From: JBIKLM01 sp044375105
GTDB lineage: Bacteria > Planctomycetota > UBA1135 > GCA-002686595
Direction of reading: 5' to 3'
Assembly: GCA_044375105.1 (NCBI GenBank)
Contig: JBILNK010000005.1
Coordinates: 1-59,206 of the forward strand
Length of the DNA stretch: 59,206 nucleotides
Shown here: piece by piece, positions 8,646 through 17,855 of the stretch
How the letters are laid out: the number at the start of each line of letters is the position of its first letter
Position numbering within the stretch: the first letter of the stretch is position 1
Notes under the pieces: model-generated
What the model was told of the DNA's origin: nothing
The model's database searches: none
The model's input: the letters and a program-made list of their open reading frames with translations, nothing else
Position numbers and translations under genes: made by a program

Positions 8646-10003
8646 ACGCTGCCGGATGCGGTCCGCGGGCCGCGCTCGGCGCGCTCGATCCAGCCGCCGC
8701 CGATCAGACGGTCCTCGAGGTACAGCGCCGCCCCCTGCCCGGGCGCCACCGCCAGCTGGGGCTCGTCGAAGTGCACCCGCGCGCCCGCGGCGTCCCACTC
8801 GACCGTCGCCGCGGCCGCCTGATGGTGATAGCGGATCTGCACGTGAGCGCGCAGCTCGCGCCCCGCGGGCGGGTCGACGCCGATCCAGTTGAGCGGGCCC
8901 GTGCGCAGGCCCGACGCGCACAGTTCCTCGCGGCCCCCGAGGACCACGGTGCCGGTCGACGGCTCCAGCTCGACCACGTACAGGGGCTCCCCCGTTCCGC
9001 CGATGCCGTGCCCTCGGCGCTGACCGATGGTGAAGTCCTCGATGCCGGCGTGCTCACGCAGGGTCTTGCCGGCGCTGTCGACGATCCGGCCGGGATGGCG
9101 TTCGACGCCCGCTTCGTCCAGCAGGCGGCGGTAGTCGTTGCCCGGCACGAAGCAGATCTCCTGGCTGTCCTTCTTGGCCGCCGTGCGCAGCCCCGCCCGC
9201 GCCGCCAGCAGGCGTACCTCGGGTTTGGTGAAGTCGCCCAGCGGCAAACGCGTGCAGGCCAGATTCTGCTCGCTGACCGCGAACAGCTGGTAGGACTGGT
9301 CCTTGTGGCGATCGAGCCCGCGTCGGACGCGCACGCGGCCCGCGCTGCGGTCGAGGCGCGCGTAGTGACCGGTGGCAACCCCCACGGCGCCGAGCTCGCG
9401 CGCGCTGGTCAGCAGGCGATCGAACTTGAGATCGCGGTTGCAGATCGCGCAGGGATTGGGCGTGCGCCCGCGCTGGTACTCGGCCAGGAAGTGGCGGATC
9501 ACCACGGCGAACTCCTGCGAGAGGTCGACCGCCTGGAACGGAATTCCGAGAGCGGCTGCAACCATGCGGGCATCGCGAGCGTCATTGACAGAGCAGCAGC
9601 TCTTCTTGGCCGCCTGCGCCTCATCGGCGGGCAGCTTGACCCCGTTGCGCATGAACAGCCCCACCAAGGGTTGCCCCGTGCGGTGCAGCAACCAGGCGAC
9701 CACCGAGCTGTCGACCCCTCCGGACATGGCGACCACCAACCGTTGCTGCGGATCGAACACGCTCCCCAAGGCGGTCTCGGAGCCCGCCCGGGCGAGGAAT
9801 TGGGCCTCGAGCCGCGCGGCTTCCCCCAACGGATCTTCCGCGCCCGTGGCGCGCGCGGCCGCCGTGGAAGCCGGGTCGAGGTCGCTTAGGGCCCGCTCGG
9901 CCAGCGGACTGTGCCCAGCGGAACCGCCGCGCTGCGCGGCCAACGGCCCGGCCGGGTCCGACGGCCTCGCATGGCCGGGTTCTGGATCGAAGAGCGGGGG
10001 CAT
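8642..10003 (-). CDS. mnmA: tRNA-specific 2-thiouridylase MnmA
   Basis: Transfers sulfur to U34 of Lys/Glu/Gln tRNAs using ATP activation. The PP-loop SGGVDSS is present. The catalytic cysteines are visible in NPCAICNRDLKF and in DSQEICFVPG, and the C-terminal beta-barrel (YVVELEPSTGTVVLGG, VQIRYHH) is complete. The start is uncertain. ATG 10003 gives 453 residues with about 80 extra Pro/Ala/Glu-rich residues ahead of the PP-loop. An in-frame GTG at 9760 gives 372 residues, the usual MnmA length, and may be the true start. The frame stays open further upstream through five tandem repeats (10169-10258), probably by chance. The stop overlaps the VWA gene start. Confidence 0.93.
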   Translation of the reverse strand: MPPLFDPEPGHARPSDPAGPLAAQRGGSAGHSPLAERALSDLDPASTAAARATGAEDPLGEAARLEAQFLARAGSETALGSVFDPQQRLVVAMSGGVDSSVVAWLLHRTGQPLVGLFMRNGVKLPADEAQAAKKSCCSVNDARDARMVAAALGIPFQAVDLSQEFAVVIRHFLAEYQRGRTPNPCAICNRDLKFDRLLTSARELGAVGVATGHYARLDRSAGRVRVRRGLDRHKDQSYQLFAVSEQNLACTRLPLGDFTKPEVRLLAARAGLRTAAKKDSQEICFVPGNDYRRLLDEAGVERHPGRIVDSAGKTLREHAGIEDFTIGQRRGHGIGGTGEPLYVVELEPSTGTVVLGGREELCASGLRTGPLNWIGVDPPAGRELRAHVQIRYHHQAAAATVEWDAAGARVHFDEPQLAVAPGQGAALYLEDRLIGGGWIERAERGPRTASGSV

Positions 10004-10536
10004 CGAAGCGCTGGGGGTCGACGGCTCGGATCGGGGCAAACGGCGGTTGGTCGAAAAATCGGCTGGCTCGGGCTCGGACCCGGCAGGGCCCATCGAATGG
10101 CCCATGGGAAGGCTTGCGGAATCGAGCGACCCTCGCCAGCGCCCGCCGGCGCGGCCTCGGATCGGCCTGCCATTGTGGGGCGCGGAGCCATTGTGCCGCG
10201 TGAGGCCATTGTGCTGCGCGGAGCCATTGTGCCGCGCGAGGCCATTGTGCCGCGCGAAGGTCGGCGCCGCGCCGCTCGGCCGGGGCCAGGAGCAGCGCTC
10301 CGCCCTGGCCCCGCACGCGCCTCGCGCCAAGGCGCGCGGGCGGCGGAGCTGGCCCAGCCCGGCGCCGTGGGTCGCGGTCGCCTCTGGCCACGGGCCGGGA
10401 CACCCGTGGGCCGGGGCCAGGCAAGCGGCCCCTGGGAGCCACCCCGCCCCTGGGCTAACCTCTCGGCCCCTTCCAGCCAGAGCGCCAGGGTCCCGCAACC
10501 CAGCGGGGCCGCCCCCCGCGGTCGCACCGCGACGCC
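10004..10536. other. Divergent intergenic region mnmA / yajC with tandem repeats
   Basis: About 530 bp between the leftward mnmA and rightward yajC. It holds five 18-bp tandem repeats (separate entry) and otherwise GC-rich sequence without a recognisable gene. Both promoters should be here, but no clear -35/-10 pair is visible. Confidence 0.45.
10169..10258. repeat. Five 18-bp tandem repeats
   Basis: Five contiguous 18-bp units start at 10169, 10187, 10205, 10223 and 10241. The consensus is gccattgtgccgcgcgag; CATTGTG is invariant and the last 9 bases vary. The length is a multiple of three, so any frame through it stays open (H-N-G hexapeptides on minus, A-I-V on plus). The location between two divergent genes would suit a regulatory or structural role. 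Confidence 0.9.
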
Positions 10537-10995
10537 ATGTCCAACCAATCCCCCATCGTCTCGCTCGCCTCCCTGCCGGCCCCCGCACCGCGGGAGGCAA
10601 GCGCCTGGCAAGCCCTGGAGGCGCCGCCGCAAACCGCGCCCAAGGGCGCCGGCGAGGGCCCGTCCGGCCCCTTCGGCAGCTCGTGGTTCCCGCTGGTGAT
10701 GATCGCGGCCATCTTTTGGTTCGTGGTCATCGGTCCGGAGCGCAAGAACCGCAAGAAGCGCGAGCAGATGCTCGCGGCGCTCAAGAAGGGCGACAAGGTG
10801 CTGACCAACAGCGGCCTGTACGGCTCGGTCGCGGCGATCCAGGACCAGGTGGTGACTTTGGCGGTGGCGGACGGCGTGCGGCTGCGCTTCGCGCGCAGCG
10901 CCATCCAGACGGTGCTCGGCGACGAGCCGGCCAAGGACGCCGGCAAGGAGCCCAAGGAGCCCAAGGAGGCGAAGGAAAAAGAAGCCGCGACCTGA
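10537..10995 (+). CDS. yajC: Sec translocon accessory protein YajC
   Basis: Inner-membrane accessory subunit that associates with SecDF-SecYEG. The 152-residue product has one membrane span (WFPLVMIAAIFWFVVIGPE) followed at once by the family signature RKNRKKREQMLAALKKGDKVLTNSGLYGSVAAI. It ends in a charged Lys/Glu/Pro tail. The 45-50 residues before the span are longer and more Pro/Ala-rich than in most YajC proteins. ATG 10537 (MSNQSPIVSLASL) is the only good start. secD/secF, frequent neighbours of yajC, are not next to it here. Confidence 0.93.
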   Translation: MSNQSPIVSLASLPAPAPREASAWQALEAPPQTAPKGAGEGPSGPFGSSWFPLVMIAAIFWFVVIGPERKNRKKREQMLAALKKGDKVLTNSGLYGSVAAIQDQVVTLAVADGVRLRFARSAIQTVLGDEPAKDAGKEPKEPKEAKEKEAAT

Positions 10996-11767
10996 GCGGC
11001 GCGCGGATCCCGCCGGCCCGGGATTCACGGCCTCGGGATCGGCCGTCCGAGGCGCTTCCCCCGGCCGCGAAGGCCCTGCGCGGGCCCCGAGCCGCTGATT
11101 CGCTCGGGGGCGATGGATCCAGCCCTGGCCGCGGGCCTGCGATCCTGCAGCGTAAGGCCTTAGATCAAGGCGGGGCGTCCAGGGGCGCCCGGGTCGCAGG
11201 CGCCGCCGCTGTCGGCACAGTCGCCGTTGCCGCCGCTGCCGCCGCTGCCGCCGCTGCCGCCGCTGCCGCCACTGGCCCGCTGGCGTGCGCGGCCGCAGCG
11301 CCCTCGCGGGCAGGGCGCGTCGTCGCCGCCCGCGCCACGGCGGCCGATCGCGCCTCCCGGCGGCCTCGCCGGGGGCGCACAGCCGGCCCGTGCGGCAGGG
11401 CGATGTTCGGGGGATCGATGCCGGCCGCGCCTCGGATCGGCGCGGCTTTCGAGGGAGCGACGGCGTGAGCCAAAGCGGCGATCGCAGGCCCCCGGTGCCG
11501 CAGGCCCGAAGCGGCGGGCAAAGCCCGGATGGCATCCGATATCCGGGTCCCGAGGGGCCCGCAGCCCATCGGTCCGCTTGCGCTGCGCGGAGCCTCTTCG
11601 TCAGCGAAGGCCTCGAGGACCACCCCGGCTACGGCCGGGTCGGGCAGCGCCCCGCGGAGGCGGAGCAACGGCACCCGGGGCGCGCAGAGGCCCCGGCCAG
11701 CCCGGGCCCGAAGCGCCGGAGCCACCGGGCGCGGGCCGGGTTCCGCGGCCTGCGCCGCGCCTTCGGG
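10996..11767. other. Gene-poor GC-rich stretch with 9-bp repeats
   Basis: About 770 bp between yajC and the recognisable part of the YraN-like gene. It contains a 9-bp repeat array (separate entry). Long frames are open on both strands because of the GC content, but none looks like a protein. The YraN frame itself is open back to 11285, so part of this could encode an N-terminal extension; I see no support for one. Confidence 0.4.
11223..11276. repeat. 9-bp microsatellite-like repeat (gccgctgcc)
   Basis: Six consecutive 9-bp units; the central four are perfect gccgctgcc and the outer two are degenerate. It would encode polyalanine on minus or Pro-Pro-Leu on plus, but neither frame shows other protein character. 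A candidate for length variation by slippage. Confidence 0.8.
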
Positions 11768-12286
11768 TTGCTGCTCGAGGCTTGGCTTCCGTCCTGGGCG
11801 CTGCGCTCGGGTGCCCTGGATGACCAGCGCCTCGGGCGGCTGGGGGAGGCCCTGGCGGAGCGCTATCTGGCACGCCGCGGGCTCGTGCCCTTGGCGCGGC
11901 GCGCCCGGGTGGCCGGCGTGGAGGTCGACCTGCTCCTGCGCCAGGGGCCTCGGCTGGTGCTGGCGGAGGTCAAGTGCTCGGCGGTGGCCCGGGATCAGCG
12001 CTTGGAGGAGCTGTGGAGGCCGCCGGGCTGGCGATTGGATCCCGCGCGTTGGCAGCGGCTCGGCCGCGCGGCCCGCCGGCTGGCGGGGCCCCGCGAGCCG
12101 GCCGCGCGCATCGACCTGGTCGAGGTCTTGGTCCACGGACCCGGGCGGCGCGTCGAAGTGCGCTGGTGGCCGGATCGGCGCGGTCCGCTGCTCCGGGAGG
12201 AGCTCGGGCTGGGCCCGCCGCCGATCCGGGGCAGCCGCCCAGGGCCAAGAGGCCCGTCCCCACCGGGAGGCGAGCGCCAGCCTTAG
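11768..12286 (+). CDS. YraN/UPF0102-family endonuclease-like protein
   Basis: The core LGRLGEALAERYLARRGLVPLARRARVAGVEVDLLLRQGPRLVLAEVK reproduces the UPF0102 pattern (LG..GE..A..yL...G...L...R...gEiDLi...g..lvfvEVK), a PD-(D/E)xK nuclease fold with the D...E-x-K residues retained. Biochemical role is unknown for the family. Typical members have about 120 residues; here a Pro/Gly/Arg-rich tail adds roughly 50. No ATG sits near the core. I chose TTG 11768, about 25 residues before LGRLGEA; in-frame GTG codons at 11465 and beyond are alternatives, so the start is weak. Confidence 0.7.
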   Translation: MLLEAWLPSWALRSGALDDQRLGRLGEALAERYLARRGLVPLARRARVAGVEVDLLLRQGPRLVLAEVKCSAVARDQRLEELWRPPGWRLDPARWQRLGRAARRLAGPREPAARIDLVEVLVHGPGRRVEVRWWPDRRGPLLREELGLGPPPIRGSRPGPRGPSPPGGERQP

Positions 12287-12466
12287 GCGGGGCGCTCCCC
12301 CCTGGAGGGTCCCGGACGAAGCCCATTTCATCCCCGGCGAGCGGCGGGCCGAGAGTTAGGATCGTTTCCGAGACCTCGCCTCTGGGAGGTTGGCCTTGGC
12401 AGGGCGCTGGGCACCCACCCCGAATCGTCCGGGACGGCGCCCACGCCGCCGCCCCAGGCGGTCCCC

Positions 12467-14137
12467 ATGCTGCACGTACTGCGCCACTACCTGCCGCTGC
12501 GCAAGGCCCTGCTGATCCTGAGCGAGACCGGCCTGCTGAGCCTGGTCGTGGGGGCCGTCATGACCGCCCACCTGGTGGGCGAGCGCACCGGGCCGGTCAA
12601 CCGCCTGCTGGCCTACCAGGGTCTGACCGGCAAAGAGGCCTTCCTGCGCTGCCTGGCGAGCACCCTGATCGCCGTGGCCCTGGCCCAGCTGGCGCTGGCC
12701 TTCAACGAGCTCTACGACCTGAGGGTCTCCTCGGCGCGCTCGGAGCGTTTCGCCCGCTTCCTAGGCTCGAGCGGCCTGGGTATCGGGCTCGCGGTGCTGG
12801 CGGTGGGCGCCGCGCGCTTCTGGGACCTGGGGCAGTGGCTGGCCTTCCCCGGCCTGTATGCGAGCCAGGCGGTCCAGAGCCTGGTGGTCGGCCTGGTGCT
12901 GGGCTATATCCTCCTGTTCTTCTGGCGCCCGCTCTACCACTGGATGCTGGCAGCCTGGAGGCTGCGCGAGCGCGTGCTGGTGCTCGGGGATGGCCCCTTG
13001 GCCCGCGTGCTGTGCGCCGAGCTGGCCCGCAGCGCCTCGGCCGGCTATCAGCTGGTGGGCATGCTCTCCGGGGAGGCCTTCGGGGGCAACGAAGGCTCCC
13101 GGGCCGGCAGCGACGCCTTCGGCGGCGAGGTGCGCTTCAGAAGCTCGGCCAGCCTGGGGCAAGCCCTACGACCGCGCTTGGCGGCCCTGCCCAGGGCCCA
13201 TTCGATCGAAGGTCGCCTGATCGCTGCCGAGACTTCGGCGACAGCCCTGGTCAGCTCGCCCATGCAGGTGGTCGGCGGCGAGGCCGGCGCCGAACAGGAC
13301 GTGCCGCGCATCGAGCCCCTGCCCGGCGAAGGGCTGTTCGCCCTGGCCCGCCGCTTGGCCGTCGACGATCTCGTGGTCTCCCTGGCGGACCGAAGGGGGA
13401 CCTTGCCGACCGACCAGCTGCTGCGCTGCCGCCTGGGGGGCCTCAACGTCGAGGAGGGCGAAGCGCTCTACGAGCGGCTGACGGGCAAGATCGCCGTGGA
13501 GGCCATGCGCCCCTCCTACCTGATCTTCAACCAGGGCTTCAGGCGCCATCCGCTCAGCGAAGCCAGCAAGCGCGCCTTCGACATCGGCTGCGCCCTGGTC
13601 GGGCTGCTGTTGCTGTGGCCGCTGATGCTGCTGACCGCCCTGGCCGTGCGCCTCGATTCTCCGGGCCCGATCCTGTACCGACAAGAGCGCACCGGACGCT
13701 TCGGCAAGGCGGTGGTGGTCAACAAGTTCCGCTCCATGCGCGCCGACGCCGAGCGCCAGAGCGGCCCGGTCTGGGCCCAGAAGAACGATCCGCGCATCAC
13801 GCGGGTGGGCCGCTTCATCCGCAAGACCCGCCTGGACGAGCTGCCCCAGCTGTTCAACGTGCTGGGCGGCTCCATGTCGATGGTTGGACCGCGGCCCGAG
13901 CGCCAGCACTTCATCGACGATCTGATGAAGCAGATCCCCTACTACGACCAGCGACACATCGTGAAGCCGGGGCTGACAGGCTGGGCGCAGATCAATTATC
14001 CCTACGGCAACACGGTCGAGGATGCACTGCAAAAGCTGCAGTACGATCTGTTCTATATCAAGAATCGCTCCTTGCCCTTCGACCTCTCGATCGTGATCCA
14101 GACCATCCGCACGGTGGCCCTGCGCCAGGGCACCTGA
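12467..14137 (+). CDS. Polyprenyl-phosphate glycosylphosphotransferase (EPS-initiating sugar transferase)
   Basis: Loads the first sugar-phosphate onto a lipid carrier for exopolysaccharide synthesis, in the inner membrane. The 556-residue product starts with several membrane spans (LLSLVVGAVMTAHLV, LIAVALAQLALAF, GIGLAVLAVGAA, VGLVLGYILLFFW). A Rossmann-like middle (RVLVLGDGPLARVLCAEL) follows, and then the bacterial sugar-transferase domain from about residue 365: KRAFDIGCALVGLLLLWPLM, SPGPILYRQERTG, KFRSMRADAE, RLDELPQLFNVLGG, MVGPRPE and KPGLTGWAQI. The layout matches sugar transferases associated with PEP-CTERM/exosortase EPS loci. No other EPS genes are adjacent. ATG 12467. Confidence 0.93.
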   Translation: MLHVLRHYLPLRKALLILSETGLLSLVVGAVMTAHLVGERTGPVNRLLAYQGLTGKEAFLRCLASTLIAVALAQLALAFNELYDLRVSSARSERFARFLGSSGLGIGLAVLAVGAARFWDLGQWLAFPGLYASQAVQSLVVGLVLGYILLFFWRPLYHWMLAAWRLRERVLVLGDGPLARVLCAELARSASAGYQLVGMLSGEAFGGNEGSRAGSDAFGGEVRFRSSASLGQALRPRLAALPRAHSIEGRLIAAETSATALVSSPMQVVGGEAGAEQDVPRIEPLPGEGLFALARRLAVDDLVVSLADRRGTLPTDQLLRCRLGGLNVEEGEALYERLTGKIAVEAMRPSYLIFNQGFRRHPLSEASKRAFDIGCALVGLLLLWPLMLLTALAVRLDSPGPILYRQERTGRFGKAVVVNKFRSMRADAERQSGPVWAQKNDPRITRVGRFIRKTRLDELPQLFNVLGGSMSMVGPRPERQHFIDDLMKQIPYYDQRHIVKPGLTGWAQINYPYGNTVEDALQKLQYDLFYIKNRSLPFDLSIVIQTIRTVALRQGT

Positions 14138-14441
14138 AGCCCCGCCGGGCGCGGCTCGCCGGCCAAGAGCTCCGCGACGGGCGCCCGCCTTCCAGCCCGC
14201 GTCGCCGGTTCGCGCCCCCGGCATGTCTCGGAGGTTTGGATCGCCAACTCGTACGGCCAACTCGCCCCCACGCCGCGGGCTAGTGCCACAGTCGCTGGCC
14301 CTCGCCAAAATTCGATCGCTCGTCGCGGGTCTCGAGACCGACAAGCGCACCCATGCCCAGGGCCGCTCTCCGCATCGCGGACGGGAAGGTGCGGGCTCCG
14401 GGCAGGCGGATTCGCCGAAACGGGCTGCTAGATTCCCGCCC
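14138..14441. other. Intergenic stretch, nothing recognised
   Basis: About 300 bp between the sugar transferase and the phytase/GDPD gene. It presumably carries the promoter of the latter; no clear promoter, terminator or small gene seen. Confidence 0.4.
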
Positions 14442-16971
14442 ATGGCCGGCCGAGCCCGTACCAAGATCCCAGGGCCTGTCGCGATGCTGTGCGCCTGCCT
14501 GACGGGCGGCCCATGGGCTTTCCAGCAGGCCGCCGAGCAAGCGCGCGGAGGGCTGCTCGTGCGACGGGCCCTTTTGCCCGGCGGGGCGCAGATCCTGCAG
14601 CCACCGGATCTGGCCGGCGGTTCACCCCAATGGCTCCAGGGGATCAGCGCGGTGGTCGAGCTGGGACCGGAGCGCTTCCTGGCCCTGCTGGACAACGGCA
14701 ACGGCGCCCCGGAGAACTCGCGCGAATGCCTGCTGGCGCTGGTCGAGTTCTCCGTTCAGGGGACCGCAGTCGCGGCGGAGCGCACGATTTTCCTCAGCGA
14801 CCCGAGCGGGCACCTGCCATTCGCTTTGGTGCGCGGAGCGGACCCGGGCCGGCTCCTGACCGGCGCGGACCTGGATCCGGAATCGCTGGTTCGGATGCGC
14901 GACGGCAGCCTGTGGATCGGCGACGAGTTCGGGCCATTCCTGCTGCATTTCGATGCCGATGGGCGCTTGCTCGAGCCCGCGCTGGAGCTGGGCTTGCCCG
15001 CGGATCCGGGCGCCCTGGCCCCCGGAGCCGGGGGCAGCGCCACGCTCTCGGCCGCAGGTCGGCCCTGGACAGCAGGCCGCCCAGCCCGCGAGCTGGCGGA
15101 CAGCAGCGGGACGCCGCTCGAAGCCCGGCCCCCCCGCCGTGCCGCTGCGCTCGCCCCACCACCCGGCCTTCGGGCCGGCGACCCTGCTGCGCTGGCTGTC
15201 CGGCCTCGAGCTGCGCGTGCGGCGAAACGGCGCAGGCCCGCTGATCCTCTCTCCATCGCGCACGCTGCTGCTGGAGCAGGGCGAGACCTTCGATCGACTG
15301 GGCCTCGAAAGCCTGCGCCGGGCTGGTTTTCCCGTGATCCCTTGGACGGTCAACCGGGCCGCCGAGATCGACGCGCTGCTCACCATGGGCGTCGACGGGC
15401 TGATCAGCGACGACCCCGGCTTGGTGCTCGAGCGCCGGCGCGCGGTCGGCTCGGGCGACCCGGCCGCGAAGGCGGGGTCCCGGGCCGTGGTGCCCTTCGA
15501 GGTCCAGGGGCACCGCGGCGCCCGAGCTCTGCGCCCAGAGAACTCGCTTTCGGGCTTCGAGCTGGCCCTCGACCTCGGCGCCACGACCCTCGAACTCGAT
15601 TGCCAGCTGACGGCCGATGGCCGCCTGCTGCTGGCTCACGACCGCTCCCTGCCCGCGGGTGCCCTGCGCGCTCGCCCCGGCGAACCTGCCCCGCCCGAGG
15701 CCCCCGTCGCCTCCCTCTCGCTCGCCCAAATCCGCGAGCGGTACCTGGCCGACGGCCTCGATCCGGAGTTCGAGGCCGCCCGCAACGATCCGGGACTCGC
15801 GCCGGTCGCCCTGGCATTCGCTCGCTCCCGCGGCTGGAACAGCGCCCACACGCCGATCGAGCTCCCGGACCTGTTCCATTTCGTGGAGTTCTACCGACGC
15901 CACTACGAGCTCGGTGCGGGACGGGACCATGGGCTGGCGGCGGATCGGGTGCGCCACGCCGCGGCGGCGCGCTTCAACATCGAGCTCAAGACCTCCCCCG
16001 AGCAGCAGCGCTCCGAAGCCGAGCTCGAGCCCTGGATCCTGGCCCTCGAGCAGGCCTTCGAGCGAGCCCCACTCGGCTTCGAGCGCGCTGCCCGAGCGCT
16101 GGTGCAGTGCTTCGATGCCCGCGTGCTGCGCCGCATCCGGGGCACGCCGGTCGCCTGGTTGGTGGCGCCCCAAAGTCTGGAGGCGAGCCAGCCCGCGGAG
16201 GCTCTGGCCCCACAGGCCTATGGCCCGAACCCCTGGATGGCCGCAGAGCCCGGGCCCCTCGGCGGCCCGGGCTGGCAAGCGGCCCCGCGGGCGGCGGACC
16301 TCGGCGCGTCGGTGCGGCCATCGGGCGGATTCGAGGGCCTGTGCCGGGACCCGCAGAGCGGCGAGTTGCTGGCCCTTCTGGAGAAACCATTGGCCGGCTC
16401 CGGCCCGCGGGAGCTGCTGCTGTTCGGCTTCCACCCCCCACCGGATGGGAACCAGGCGGCAGCCGTTGCGCTGCCCGCCCAGGTTTGGCGCTACCCCCTG
16501 TCCCCGCGCGCCACCGCCGCCGGCGACCTGCAGTGGCTCGGCCCCGATCGACTGTTGGTACTGGAGCGCGACGACACCCAAGGGGATCTCGGCGGCTGGA
16601 AGCGCCTGTTCGAGGTCCGCCTGGGCGCTCCGGGCAGCTTGCTCGAGAAGAGCGAGCTGGCCGACCTGCTGGACCTCGGGCTGCCGGCGGATTGGAGTGC
16701 GGATCCCGAGCTGTGCGCCGGACTGTTCGCGGGAGCCCTGCCCTTGGACGTGGGCCTGCCCCGCGACCCGCGCGGCAACGCTGCGCTGGCCCGCTCCGAT
16801 GCCGAGGAGCGCTTCGCACTGCCCTACGTGACCATTGAGACCGCCCTGCCGCTGGCCGACGGTCGCCTGCTGATCGTCAACGACAACAACTTCCCCAGCT
16901 CCATCGGTCGCCACCTCGGCAGCGGCCGCCCCGACGACACCGAGTGGATCTGGCTGCGCCTGCGGCCTTGA
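14442..16971 (+). CDS. Secreted phytase-like / glycerophosphodiesterase chimera, frameshifted
   Basis: Two domain families are interleaved. Residues about 50-215 carry the N-terminal half of the esterase-like-phytase propeller (ALLDNGNGAPENSR, DLDPESLVRMRDGSLWIGDEFGPFLL, then LRSPHHP). Next comes the C-terminal half of a GDPD TIM barrel (FPVIPWTVNRA, MGVDGLISDDP). It is followed by a GDPD N-terminal half (FEVQGHRGARALRPENSLSG, TLELDCQLTADGRLLLAHD, NIELKT). The phytase C-terminal half ends the protein (SGGFEGLCRDP, LIVNDNNFPSSIGR, DDTEWIWLRL). A hydrophobic stretch near residues 10-25 suggests export. The first part reads in one frame and the rest in the +1 frame; removing one C from the C7 run at 15129-15135 joins them into 842 residues. 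Start ATG 14442. Catalytic GDPD residues (HR, E, and the D/E pair) appear present. Confidence 0.8.
15129..15135 (+). other. C7 homopolymer at the frameshift point
   Basis: A run of seven C. Upstream codons read ...LEARPP, and after loss of one C the reading continues ...AVPLRSPHHP without a break. The position and +1 direction fit a single-base insertion: a sequencing error, slippage (phase variation) or an inactivating mutation. Confidence 0.75.
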
Positions 16972-17195
16972 GGCGCCCCTCGAGGGGGCTCGGACCGGAA
17001 CATGCCTCGGCTTGGGCACACGCGGCCCGGACCGCGGAAACTGACAACCGCGAAACTGACAGCCCCCGCTGCGGCCCGCCGAGCCACACGGCGTTCTCGA
17101 CGGTCGACCGCGGCGAGCACTCCCGCGGCGAGACCGAAGGCGGGCAACTCCAGGGACTGCCTGCGCGGCCCCTTGAAAAACGGGGTCGAAAAGCT

Positions 17196-17417
17196 TCAGA
17201 AGGTACCCGCGGTCGAGTCGCAGGTGTTGGTCAGCAGCACATCGACGGCGGCGAACAGGTGGGGAGCACTGCTCGAGAGCTGCACGTGAACCTCGACGAT
17301 GCGGCCAATCGGCGCAGTTTGGATCGCGGGCAAGAGCCGCATATCGACGAGCAGGGGCCCGCCGGGCGCGATCCACAAGAGCAAGCAGAGCGTGAATGCG
17401 AACCAGGCAGGCAGATT
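17196..17417 (-). pseudogene. Possible remnant of a secreted cohesin-like protein
   Basis: Read on the minus strand, this gives a hydrophobic leader (LPAWFAFTLCLLLWIAPGG) and then PIGRIVEVHVQLSSSAPHLF. The latter looks like the first strands of a cohesin-like or beta-sandwich domain of planctomycete surface proteins. It stops at a TGA after about 75 residues, too short for a domain. There is no clear start codon ahead of the leader; a TTG at 17384 lies inside it. Probably a decayed gene; the assignment is tentative. Confidence 0.3.
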
Positions 17418-17831
17418 GGACTCGATTCGATGTCCACGACCCGGCTGGAGGGGGCAGGCTCCAGGTTGGAGCGCCGCCGCCGAAGCGGAACGCTAGTTGG
17501 AATGGAGAGGCTGCTTCGCCTCCCACCCCACGGCAAGGTCCTTATCCGAAGATGGAATAGAGCGCAAGGCGTGTGCCGATGCTTCTTCGTTTGAGATGGC
17601 CGGGTCCGCCGCGGTCTAGGGAGACCGCACTCTCGCGGACCACTCGGGCCTGGAAAAATTGCATTGTCGCCAACGAGGGCAGGGGCCGTTGGTTAGACAT
17701 ACTTTCGTGCTGTCGAAGCTCTCTCTCGCTGGGGGTCGGGATGCGCGAACCAAGCACTGCCTGGTCGGCCGGCATCCCGCTAAGGATCCCCTGTCGCGGA
17801 TGGGAGGATATTGCAGCGAGGCGAACTCTGC

Positions 17832-17855
17832 AAGGAAATTCTGCGGAATTTCCTT
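17832..17855 (+). terminator. AT-rich 10-bp perfect hairpin with T-tract
   Basis: AAGGAAATTC, loop TGCG, GAATTTCCTT: a perfect 10-bp stem followed by tcaatttttc. It has terminator form on the plus strand, but no upstream gene is recognised, so it may end an unannotated RNA or be a remnant of transferred DNA. Confidence 0.5.

Noticed and set aside
10169..10258. CRISPR-like array
   Set aside because: The 18-bp units are contiguous with no spacers, and no cas genes are present.
11165..12331. 388-codon minus-strand frame with a polyalanine end
   Set aside because: Antisense to the YraN-like gene; the polyalanine comes from the 9-bp repeat.
14794..17526. Long minus-strand frame opposite the phytase/GDPD gene
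   Set aside because: Shadow of the GC-rich coding strand; the plus strand has clear domain motifs.
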